Part shown: positions 44,271 through 54,329 of the stretch, piece by piece
Position numbering within the stretch: position 1 is the first letter of the stretch
Layout: each line of letters opens with the position of its first letter
NCBI GenBank assembly: GCA_036426205.1
Contig: WSYH01002456.1
Coordinates: 22,558-86,557 of the forward strand
Source of the DNA: Ascaphus truei
Lineage: Eukaryota; Chordata; Amphibia; Anura; Ascaphidae
Length of the DNA: 64,000 bases
Direction: 5' to 3'
Translations under genes and position numbers: made by a program
The notes under the pieces: model-generated
Seen by the model: only the letters and a program-made list of their open reading frames with translations
Told to the model about the DNA's origin: nothing
Databases searched by the model: none

Positions 44271-45850
44271 ACAGGTTTATCAATTGTGGGGTGATCGACA
44301 CATTAGTCATACAACTCTAAGGGGTGACAGACTTCTAAAACTCAGGAAACAGGAACCTACTGGATATTTAAACTACAAACGATGATCTCAGTATAGGTCT
44401 GAAACGAAGAATTGATCTTTTAGCTTTCATTAGTTTGAATTCTGTCACAAATTCCCACACAGTGAACAAGTAGATCAAAACAATATATAATCAATAAGAA
44501 TAGAGGTGGAAAATAAACAGTTGCCTTCACTTTTATATACATATTTTATTTTTTATAATTTTAATACCACATACATTTCAAAAACATTTTTTGCACTGTG
44601 TATGGACTAATTATATTTATATGTGTTAGCATTCTTTATGATAAAGTCTGTAGGTTAAGAATGCACCTCCAATGAGGTAGCTTTAAGCAAAATAGACAAT
44701 ATTTATAAATATTTTAGATGGATTCATTTTAATTAATGAATATATAATTATGCTTTATGTATCAGCTATTTGTTTATTTAGCCAATAAGGTATTTATTTT
44801 GAATTGTTGATGTGTTATAGATATCCAGTTAATATATTTATAAAACTAATAACAAATCTATTATATATAATAACAACAAATACTTTTAATAAGAATATAA
44901 ACACTTTTTATCATTGTTTTTAGTATTAACATTGATTGTTATTATTAGAATCATAAGGAATATTCAATTCATTTTATTGTATTATTGTTTGTTAATTCAA
45001 TTTTAATAGTTTCTCTAACCAGCCATATTTAATATACCAATATGTACTTTAAAGTTATTAATTATCTTGTATAATCCCTTTGGTGTGTGTTTCTTTGTTT
45101 TTCTTTTCATTTTGACAGGAACACAGCCACATATATTGTTTGCACCATTGTGTTCCAAGAGTGGTATTTATCTGAATTTATGTTTTAGACAATGAGCCCT
45201 AATTGGCATTCAAACGAATGTAATTAACCAGCTATAAAGTATGAAGGTGCTGGTGTGACGTATCCCTGACGAAGCCTTTTGGTGAAACTCGTAGGAGGAG
45301 GAGCAAATGAGTGTTTGCTGCTACACAGTGCGTCTGAAGGAAGCGGCTAATACCACTTGCCGCGCTGTCTGTGTGGTCATTGTACCATCAGGAGGTGGAG
45401 CGCTGAAGGACGGAGCCCAGAGACTACCGGGAAGGGTCTGTGCATCACAGCCGCAAGTGACATCAGACCCGGACACCCGGAGGGCTGCGTGGTATCGCGA
45501 GCTACAGCACATCAATGCTGTGTGCACCGGAGCGGTTTCCGTGAATTGAGGGACAGCAGGACCGCCAAGGATCTGCAGTATTTAAAGGGTGAGCAATTCC
45601 AACACTGTCTCAACCCTGGGGTACCCCTCTTCACCATTACCTGCCCGGGCAGTGCACGATCTAAAGGACCAAGACTGTCTATCGGGTAATTCCCGTTTTC
45701 AATCCCCTGGAGACTGATAAACTGGTACCGCATATCCATTCCATCAGCACTACTTTTAAATTACTATTTATGTACTGATTTCACATTGTTGTCCTAGAGG
45801 GGTTTTTCTAGGACTAGTTTATTTAATAAAGAATTTTAGTTTAATCACAA
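44271..45850 (+). mobile_element. Penelope-like element: 3' region with hammerhead-like motif
   Basis: Collinear AT-rich 3' DNA after the endonuclease. Near 45266-45293 it carries CTGACGA, a short imperfect hairpin around TTTT and GAAAC, then TCGTA, a degenerate hammerhead core like those known in Penelope elements. It ends in an AATAAAGAATTTTAG tail region near 45825-45845. The element end is approximate. Confidence 0.55.
45262..45297 (+). ncRNA. Degenerate hammerhead ribozyme-like motif in the Penelope 3' region
   Basis: The core CTGACGA lies at 45266-45272, stem II is weak (GCC/GGT around TTTT), GAAAC is at 45284-45288, and the AC-TC-GT-A pattern forms a minimal stem III with cleavage after TA. 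Stem I (TCC/GGA) is short. Activity is doubtful. Confidence 0.4.
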
Positions 45851-45879
45851 CCCCTACTGTCTGCGCTTCTCACTTTTTT

Positions 45880-47345
45880 CTTTCTTGCTATTCTAACTAC
45901 CGACCTGTATCCCTCCTTCCTTTTGCCTCCAAACTGCTAGAACGTCCTTCTTTTCTCCCGTGATCAAATTTCTTAATACTCATGCCCTCCAGAACCCTTT
46001 AGAATCTGGGTTTTGTGAGGCTCACTCCACAGAGATTGTGCTGGCTAATGTAGCCAATGATCTACAAAAAGCCAAATCCCTTTGTCATCTTTCCCTACTA
46101 ACCCTGTTTGATCTCTCTGCTGCCTTTGACACTGTCAATCACCCCCTTCTCCTTCATATTCTAAACTCCCTTGCTATCCACAACAAAGCTCTCTCATTGT
46201 TCTCATCATACCTCTCACATTATACATTTTTGATCTCTGTTGCTGACATATATTTGTCTCATGTTAATCTGTATGTTTGTGAATCTCAGGGCTCTGTTCT
46301 AGGACCTCTCCTTTTCTCTCTCTACTACACACTATGACTTGGTGACCTCATAAACTCTTTTGGCCTTTGATATCATCGTTATTCAGATATCACACCTGCA
46401 ATCCAGTCCCAAGTCTCTGATTGCCTCCTGGCTATATCCATGTGGATGGCAATCCACCGCTTTAAACTTAATATGGTTAAAATTGAGCTCCTCTTATTTC
46501 CACCTAAACCTGGTCCAATATCCCATCTATCCTGTCACCAAATTACATTGCCAAGGAGTGACATTTGACTCTTCCCTTTCCTTCACCATTCACATGCATG
46601 GCTAAAACTTGCTGCTTCTCCCTCCGTAATATTGCTAAGATACTGTATGCTCTTTTTCTGTCATACTACTGCAAAAACTCTAATGTATTTCCTTATCCTC
46701 TCCCAGCTAGATTATTACAACATACTGCAAACAAGCCTCCCTGCCTTAAAAGGTTCTCCTTTGCAATTTATCCAAAATTCTGCTGCTAGAATAATTTAAC
46801 TTTCTCCCAAAACAGTCTCGGCTCACCCCTCCTTAAATTTCACTCCTAGCTTCCTTTCAAGTTTCAGATCCCCGACAAAGTTCTCCACCTTACTGTACCT
46901 ACAAGGCTCACCACTCATTTGCTACTCCCTATATATCAACTTTTATCTCTCACTATGCCCCTGCTCATCTCCTGTGTTCTACCCACAACTGTCTCCTTTT
47001 CACCCCTTTCACCTTTACTGCTCTCTCTCGCCTTACACCTTTCTCCCGACTGCCCCTTACCTGTGGAACTTCTTTACTCAGTATACGCCAAGCACCTCCT
47101 CTTCCCACCCTTAAGACAAATCTTAAAGCTCACCTCTTAAATGAAGCGCTCCAATAGCCTAGGCTCATGGTTACTCTTACACAGCCTCAGTCACTCCTGC
47201 CAATGACTGCAATCTTCTCCACTTATTCTCTCACCTGCTGTCTCTGTAAGTTTCCAATCATATCACTTAACTTGCAAGCTCTCCGGGTCAGGGTTTTCTT
47301 TTCCTATTGTTTAAAACAGGTTGGTGGTAAATCGCAGATCCCCTG
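45880..47345 (+). pseudogene. L2-clade LINE, degenerate RT and 3' part
   Basis: The 45960-46337 frame reads NPLESGFCEAHSTEIVL, then LFDLSAAFDTVNHPLLLHIL and CESQGSVLGPLLFSLY, which are RT boxes of L2-type LINEs (F-D-vnH and PQGSvLGP). Later frames give a SGxTFDSSLSF block near 46555 and an LPVELLYSVY-type block near 47060. The 3' UTR contains a 'ctgtctctgtaagtttcc' block and CAAGCTCTCCGGGTCAGGG, which match 53280-53370. It is broken by many stops. Confidence 0.75.
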
Positions 47346-48534
47346 TATTGGATAGAAACTCACCTGATATATGAAAAATAGAAAAAATACTTTATTGGAT
47401 CATACTGTAATTAAAAACAAGTGACAAAATGGACAAAAAACACTCGCCACTTAACTACAATCCTTTCCTATTGGCTGATCTTATTTGTTGCACTTATTGT
47501 ACTATAATTGCACTTTAGTGTCTTTTGCGTATGTGTGTCTGATATGTCTTAATTTATTGGGGAAATATGAGTGAAACTTCCCTTTTCTTAACAATTAACA
47601 CCACCATCAGAACATATTGCACTATTTGTATTATTTTTTTCTTTTTTCAAATGTGAACCTGCGCTCCTCTTCATCTAAGACTACAATGGGAGCAGCACCT
47701 ACCAGAGGGATTTGGCAACTGCTTACCCCGAATGACAGGGTATCCTTCACTGGGATTCCGTCGCTCTGTCTGGGGAGGCAGTGAATGGCTCTGGTCTTAA
47801 GGTGGATTCCTCCCCAGTCTGATCTCCACCCCTGAACACTGAACACCACTATTTCCTTTGTCCTCTGCTCCTCTCCTACCTATCCAGTCCCAGCAGCAGC
47901 TATTTTCTCTGGACATGTAGGCTGCAAAAGGGGTTTCTCAGTCATGCATGTCCAGAAACTGTGGCTCTGCTTTATAGTTACACCAAACACATTTTTACAT
48001 TTTACACAACAGGAATAAAAGAACAATGTTACAAGGTACGAAGGCGGCTACATAATACATTAAAGCTGGGTAGCTCTGGGGTCTGGAGGTCAGATGAGCC
48101 CCATGGAAGGATGGACAGGGGCCAGGGCCCAGGGACCAGGCTTTACCTTTATTATACTGGTCTTTCTTCCCCTTTCTGTTATAATATTTTCCACAATGCA
48201 AGTCGGAACAGATAAGAGTGCAACTCTATCTGAGATCTATGAATATATATCGTTGACAACTGTGAATTCTACACACACCAAACCAGAAGTAGTGGAGGAA
48301 TTCTATCTGACACAATTTAAGCATGAATGATTGTTTTATTAGAACACCTCTGCATCCCGGCAAGAGGGACGGGTGCTGGGGACTGCACGCATCATGGATG
48401 GGTATCGATGTAGCATTATGGTTAGTCACACAGTCTACATGAAATTCACCACAGGAGCAGTCCGAGCATACGTGTGCATGCGGGGTCCGTGCACACGTGT
48501 TCTTGCGGAGTCCCAGCAACCAGACTAATGGCCA
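47346..48534. other. Stretch without a recognisable gene
   Basis: Several overlapping short ORFs on both strands (47631-47849, 47961-48330, 48226-48561) have no recognisable domain and no splice or start context that I can support. Confidence 0.45.
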
Positions 48535-48805
48535 ATCAGGATTAACACAGCGGTTAATCACAGCCCCTGCTTCTGAATGGGACTCCTGCTGTGTGAATCC
48601 TACTGGGCTGCATCAGTCTGTAAGAGACGCACATTGAGAATAAATAGAATCAGTCACTCTCCCTGTGCGCCTCTAATAGGCGATTGCGTGGCTTTAATTT
48701 TAAGAACACAGTATTGAAGCAGGGGGTCTCCGGAGCTGAACTGCATTAATTTCAGCCCTTGGGACCCCCTGCTTCCCAGTTACAGGCTCCGGTATGGGGT
48801 GAAAT
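48535..48805. mobile_element. Miniature inverted-repeat element, family E, copy 2 (one arm)
   Basis: Matches 33835-34100: CTGCTGTGTGAATCCTACTG, ATCAGTCACTC, then TATTGAAGCAGGGGGTCTCC and GAGCTGAACTGCATTAATTT, ending after CAGGCTCCGGTATGGGGTG. The right arm is absent. Confidence 0.6.
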
Positions 48806-49069
48806 CATTCAGGAATGATTTTTCTCTGGTAAAGTGCAACAATTTCACTCAAAAGTGTCAAAGTTCAATTGAAATTGCAGAATTTTGCTTAAACGTTGTA
48901 CATTTCGCACACTTTTTTTGAAGTGAAACTTCTTTAGTGGCACCTCATTCGTAATGGGACAAAAATGCATTGTGGAGACAGAAAATGAAATGGATGTGAC
49001 GTCATGAAGTAAGTGCTGGCAGTTGAGGCCGGGCTGTGTTCTGGCTTAGCCCGACCCCAACACTGACAT

Positions 49070-49745
49070 GCTCCCACCAGCTCCCACCCGCCCTGCTAAC
49101 CTAAAAATGACATGCGGCATGTGCTGCTCCCCCCACATGCCCGCTGACATGCGGAGGCGGTGCCAGCCATCGGTGCCAGTCGCCGGCGCTGCTCCCCCCA
49201 CCCGCTCAACAACACTGACAGCCGCTCCCCCCACCCGCTCAACATCCATGATGCCGGTACTGCTACCACTGCACTGCACTGCACTGCACAGCTGCCAATA
49301 AACATGACCCCGCCAATCAAATTTACTCATGCTCTAAGCAGACTCATTAAAAAAACATGACCCCGCCAATCAAATTTACTCATGCACTAAGCAGACTCAT
49401 TCAAAGCGCCGCCGCTCCCCACAAACGCCCGCCCGCTGACATGCGGCGGCGCTAGCCTCCGGCGCCACTCCCTCCACCCGCTCAACATCCATGATGCCGG
49501 TACTGCTGCCACTGCACTGCAGCCAATAAACATGAACCCACCAATCAAATCTACTCATGCTCTAAGCAGATTGGCGGGGTCATCTCTGTAATTCTACGAG
49601 GTTTATTAGTCAAAGAAATAATCAGCAGAGTAAATTTGTTTCAAATATTTTATTACGTTTTCACAGCTTACAGCAACACTTTAGGTACAGAAAAAAAATA
49701 CATTATACAATTTTTTGAATGAGTCTGCTTAGAGCATGAGTACTC
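49070..49745. repeat. Tandem duplication with repeated and inverted 20-bp motif
   Basis: Block A at about 49130-49345 (GCTGACATGCGG, ATCCATGATGCCGGTACTGC, AATAAACATGACCCCGCCAA) recurs at about 49430-49570. The segment ACTCATGCTCTAAGCAGACT occurs three times on the plus strand (49324, 49379 with one change, 49554) and once inverted at 49731-49741. The inverted copy abuts the endonuclease-like ORF, which suggests element ends. Confidence 0.6.
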
Positions 49746-49998
49746 TATTGAAGGTGAAGGCTTGTTCATCAAACATTATGACAAACTACCCATCATATTA
49801 ACTGGTGATTTTAACATCAACTTTCTATCTCAAGAAGCTCTACCACTTATTACATTACTACAAGAAAAATTCAATTTAACTCTCAACACCAATCCAGCCA
49901 TAGCAACTACAACATCCAGATTCACTATTGATGCGGTTTTTCAACAACATTTAGAGAGTTTGCAATCGACAATATATGTATCTTACGTCAGTCAATAG
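49746..49998 (+). pseudogene. EEP/APE-type endonuclease-like fragment
   Basis: The frame reads KLPIILTGDFNINFLS, then LPLITLLQEKFNLTLNT, then TTSRFTIDAVFQ and YVSYVS. The GDFN box and (T)TIDxVF motif are those of exonuclease-endonuclease-phosphatase domains seen in Helitron/Helentron-type and related transposons. The N-terminal part of the domain is absent, so it is a fragment. The host element class is not settled. Confidence 0.45.
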
Positions 49999-50149
49999 GA
50001 GCTTGTTAGGTGTCCAGTATATTTCACAGTTATCAGGATAAACATATTTCTCGAGGTCAAACTCAATATTCCCTATAACAGTGTTCCACCCTATAAAAGA
50101 GGATGACATTCAATGAAGTGATAAAATGGCCTCTGTTCAGGACTAATCT

Positions 50150-50922
50150 GGTCCTAATGTCAGGTGTGATACCATCACTGTCCTCTGGGTGCTGGAATAG
50201 GGCCGCTATGGGACTTCCAATGCACAGAGAATTAATCTCCCTAGAGAAGCCAGCAGCAGCTGCAAACTAATTGAGCAGGCTGAACTGTTGATTGAACAAG
50301 GAAGTGTTTTAGGGCAGAAACAGAGAGATGCCATTGAGAGACTGACTGATGTTCCCAGAGAAGGGGGACAGAGAAGAGTTCTCCCCAGCTGTGGAAGCTG
50401 GCACAGCCCCTTGGTCCGCTGCACGTTGGTCGCGGAGCTTGCTGGGACTGATTACGTTGTTAATCCCAGGAAGAAGGAAAGATGCAGGGATGTCCTGTCC
50501 TTAACATTGAACTAACAGAGGAGAGATTCTCGGAGCTCTTATGGGGCTGTGCTCCCCTAGAAAGGAAGGATGCGAGACTGTGCTGATGCGGGGATGTCTG
50601 CTCCAAAGCCTGTAGAAACAGATAAGTAAAACCCCTTAATTGCTGTGCTCAGAGACTTTATATTGACAGCCATAATAGTACCTGTTTGGGGTGGTAACCA
50701 GCTTAGCTGTCCATTCAGGAAGCAAGGGTTGAAGCCAAATGTATAGTTAGTCACCTAAAAGGAGTAGGGGTTTGTTTTATGATTTCGTTTTGACTAAAAG
50801 GGACAGTGGCCCTGTTAGTGTATTATTTATCCCTGTAAATAAACCCCATATAGAGAAATACTACGTTTCCTGCCTTAATCTGGGACTAAAAGATGCTACA
50901 ACGTGGTGTGGGCATTACACAG
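50150..50922 (+). mobile_element. Possible solo LTR
   Basis: The block ends with AATAAACCCCATATAGAG at about 50839 and ATGCTACAACGTGGTGT, an arrangement like a U3-R-U5 end. No second copy is seen in the window, so the call rests on shape only. Boundaries are approximate. Confidence 0.3.
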
Positions 50923-51202
50923 GCTATAATTATTCAAAAGAAAAATAGCAATTTGTCAGAAAGCAGAAATGGATCACAGAGAAACCTGATAATATGGTAT
51001 AACTGTAAACTCTTTCCATACATGTGAATCAAACAGAATGTTCATACCTGTATTTCATACCCCTGTATTGCACTTTTTCAATTTCTGAATTAACTACAGT
51101 ATATATTACACTGTAATGGAAAGTGCAAATTTTAATTGTAAACTTCTACAGTGTACAGTTGTTGTGTTGTTTTAATTGGTCAAAACAAGGATAACACTAG
51201 TA
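50923..51202. other. Stretch without a recognisable gene
   Basis: AT-rich, nothing recognised. Confidence 0.4.
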
Positions 51203-51210
51203 CTTTAGAT

Positions 51211-51580
51211 CAGGGGAGCGCAAACTTTTGCTGCTGTTTCCTCCGTTCTTGCCTGTCTTGGTGCCCTGTCCTCCCTTTAGCTGCGTCAACTAACACTGCT
51301 GGGTCATGTGACATCACATCACGTTACTTGCAGCATCATTGGACGTGTGTGACATCACGTCACATGACCCTGCGGCGCCTTTTGATGACCCATTACCATG
51401 ACGACGTGTCACAACGCAGCTGAATCATGGTAAGTAGAGATTTGCAGAGGCCTAACACGATCCCCCAGCATTTATTTTAAATGCCTTGGGGAAGAGTGCG
51501 GGGCCTCTGCAACCGCCACGCCCTCCCAGAAAAATCTCCCAACCCCCTGAGGGGCTTGTCCCCCAGTTTGCGCATCCCTG
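51211..51580. mobile_element. Non-autonomous hAT miniature, 370 bp
   Basis: The left end is CAGGGGAGCGCAAACTTTTG. The right end, reversed, is CAGGGATGCGCAAACTGGGG. The flanks CTTTAGAT (51203-51210) and CTTCAGGT (51581-51588) match at 6 of 8 positions, as an old 8-bp duplication would. The interior is GC-rich with TGTGACATCACGTCAC palindromic blocks and has no transposase. Confidence 0.7.
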
Positions 51581-51589
51581 CTTCAGGTG

Positions 51590-53204
51590 ATCTGCAAACC
51601 AAGAGAGATAAAGATAAAATAAACAGATGTACTGTAGAACTAGTAGGTAATTTAATTATTCACAGGTGTGCTGTAAATACTGTTTGTGATGCTTCAGAGC
51701 AAAGTGTTTTGTGCAAAAGTGTCCCAACAAGAAACAGATTTGTCTTCAAATAATTTTTTGTTGAAATAGACTTTTACAGTAAAGTTCATGCTACTGTATG
51801 ATTTTTTTAGTAATGAGATTATGGTTTCAATAGGGTTAGTAAAGAAGTAGTCAGATTTACTTTCCCCACGGCTGGGGAATGCTTCAGGAACCCGATTGCA
51901 CACATTGACCTCAAGTTGTTATTGCCTTTTCCACACATATGGCAAAATACTTCTTTTTATAAGCAGCTCTGGGGAAGGTACTGTAAGTCTGGCTGCATCT
52001 GTACTATTGTGTGAGTTGTTTGACTTTTGGTAAACTTTTTTTTATGAAATTTGCCTACGGTACTGTACATTCATTTTTTGGGGAATTCTTAATATACAGT
52101 ATTACAAAACAGCTCCAAAAGTGAAAAGAGAAAAAATCCTATTGAAAGCATAACGTAGAAACATAAGATAAGCTAATAGAAATAAAGAATTAGCCTACCT
52201 ATTGGCCAAAGTTCATTTTTTTTTATTGGATATTTTTTTCTTCCTACTGTAGTTCTGCACAATGTCCCACAAAATGTTCGAATTTAAAAAAAAAATAACA
52301 AACGCTAATGTTTTTTTTTTCAATTTGAAAATTAGCAAATATTTAAAGAATTTAAAGAATAAATAAATAATAAATACAAAACCATGGAACAGTACTTTTG
52401 CAGTGACCCCACCCCAGAAAATAATATATATAGTTTGTATGGCAACAATTGTCAACATTTCTGTAATTTCACAATATTCTCAATTTAAAAAAAATACAGA
52501 TATAGCCAGACACTGTCCTCGGCGCCGCAGTTTTCATCTACATCATCAAGGGGGCTTGACAGTGTTATGTGTCCTGTCCAACCCCCTTGATAACGAAGAT
52601 GACCAAAAATTGTGATACTGTATAGCCTTCCTCCCATGATGTAGAGACCCATATAAGGGTAACTACAACATTCAGAGGGAAGGAATTACTGATGGTGAGG
52701 TGGTAACCAGGCCATCAATAAAGGTATTATGCCTGACTGGTTACCTCTGCTCCATAATTGGGGTTTTAGAGTGTCAGCTCTTGAACCTGTTTATTGTAAC
52801 TGCACTGTACGTGATTGTGCAACAATAAATAATTTGTGTGTTTTACCTTTCCAGGGGTGCTAGCAAGCAGAGATTTCTAGGCTATGAGTTTCAAGGGTTT
52901 TACGGAGAAAGTTTTGTCAGAATGTATCTAGGTAGCAGAGTTCCAGAGTTGCAGGAAACCCCAAAAATTTACCCGGGAAACCGAACGGATTCTCTGATAA
53001 ATTGAGATATATTGCTCCAGCAAAATCTCCCCTTGAAAACGCTTTTGTGACTCACCGCTAGGACTACCTGCTTCAGCACAGACCAGGAGAGTAAGCAGGG
53101 CATAGGGGTATAAGGTATCCCCAGCATGGAACCAGGGTCCCCCCAGTAACAAAGGGTCCCCCAGTTCAATGCACGGGTATAACTTGCCTCACAAATCAAG
53201 CATC
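51590..53204. other. Stretch without a recognisable gene
   Basis: A hairpin with ATCAAGGGGGCTTGACA and TGTCCAACCCCCTTGAT lies at about 52545-52591. A late AATAAATAATTTGTG near 52824 may be an LTR or LINE tail. No coding motif. Confidence 0.45.
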
Positions 53205-53475
53205 ACAATAGCCTGCACTCATGGCTATTGTCCCACAATTAGTCACTCCTACCACCCATTGTGAGCAAGCACTGCCATCTACAGCACTTATTCCCTCACC
53301 TGCTGTCTCTGTAAATCTCCCAACATACCACTTAAATTGTAAGATCTCCGGGGCAGGGATTTCCTTTCCTATTGTCTGATTTTGCTCTGCTTGTTGTATT
53401 ATTATAATTCCCTGTCCTGTATTTTTTGTGACGTGCTGAGTACACTTTTGGCGCTATATAAATAAAGATATAATA
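53205..53475 (+). mobile_element. L2-type LINE 3' end
   Basis: It shares CTCACCTGCTGTCTCTGTAA and TCTCCGGGGCAGGG-type sequence with the 3' UTR at 47230-47310, and ends with GGCGCTATATAAATAAAGAT followed by ATAATAC, the standard L2-type tail in fish and frogs. Confidence 0.65.
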
Positions 53476-53950
53476 CCCTTGTGAGCACATTCACATGTCT
53501 TAGACAGGTCTTCAACCCCGCTTTTCACAATTATCACCTAGCATACAGTTCTTCAACTGCAGCAAGGGATTCTGGGAAATTACATACAAATGAGCACACC
53601 GTGTCACCTTTTGCCTGAAATCCATTTTTACATGGAACCTTTATAAGCTAATTCTCACAGTTGACAGAGCTTGTAAGCACAGCATGGGAATCAGATGCAA
53701 AGCCAGAGTAACCATTCACAGACACGTTTCGACCTTAATGGGTCTCATCAGTGTGAGATTGGTTGTGCTGGCTTTGCAATATTCAAGACTGTAGGATTTA
53801 GCACATTAAGTTATGGTGGGTGAAAAAGGCAACAAGAAACCTCCACCATATAGACATGACGTTAATGTGCTCACAAGTGATCTTTTTATTTGCTAAATGC
53901 TAGGTTTCTTGTTTCCTTTTTCACCCACCATAACTTAAAATGTGGTTGTG
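53475..53950. mobile_element. Composite dispersed repeat, family H, copy 2, with hammerhead motif
   Basis: It starts CTTGTGAGCACATTCACATG and continues AAGGGATTCTGGGAAA, as in copy 1 at 18960-19560. It then contains the hammerhead locus and an inverted repeat of AAGTTATGGTGGGTGAAAAA (53810-53829) with TTTTTCACCCACCATAACTT (53918-53937). No ORF. Confidence 0.6.
53716..53756 (-). ncRNA. Hammerhead ribozyme, type I fold
   Basis: On the minus strand, in order: stem I strand TCACA (53756-53752), CTGATGA core (53751-53745), stem II GACC / GGTC around a CATTAA loop (53744-53731), GAAAC core (53730-53726), minimal stem III AC/GT with a 2-nt loop, cleavage triplet GTC (53723-53721), and stem I return TGTGA (53720-53716). 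Beyond a small internal loop, AACCA upstream pairs with TGGTT downstream and lengthens stem I. All conserved core bases are present. The very short stem III resembles hammerheads of Penelope-type and related elements, which often work better as dimers. Confidence 0.7.
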
Positions 53951-53995
53951 TATGTATGTATGTATGTATGTATGTATGTATGTATGTATGTATGT

Positions 53996-54032
<37 letters not shown>
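53944..54032. repeat. (GTAT)n followed by a run of about 33 G
   Basis: (GTAT)n covers about 53950-53995 and an uninterrupted G run follows at about 53996-54032. Length may be unstable or an assembly effect. Confidence 0.9.
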
Positions 54033-54033
<1 letters not shown>

Positions 54034-54039
54034 AACGGG

Positions 54040-54329
54040 GACATGAGGGGGCATCCCCCGCTCTCATCACCATAACTGCAGGCACCAGGAGCACCGGGGA
54101 GGGTGCTCGTTGGGGGCTGGCTCATATAGAGCCTGGCCGCGCACCCACAAAGCCTGGGAGCGCGCGCCAATCATCTGTTAGGTAGGGGGAGTTTTTTTTT
54201 TTTTCAGCCAGCGCGAGCAGGGAAAATTTAAAAAACAAAACACGTGTGCTGCTTGGGCCAATAGTTACTCGCCCGGGGGTTAAATCCACCCGCCCCGGGC
54301 GAGTAAATGTATAGGATTGTCGAACACTG
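54040..54329. mobile_element. hAT-type element, right end
   Basis: The block ends GAGTAAATGTATAGGATTGT then CGAACACTG, which reversed is CAGTGTTCGACAATCCTATA, a hAT-type terminus widespread in vertebrates. The left end is not visible and may be lost at the G run. Confidence 0.5.

Noticed and set aside
47631..48561. Cluster of small ORFs on both strands
   Set aside because: No conserved motif, no splice context and no repeat family assignment. Treated as unannotated DNA.
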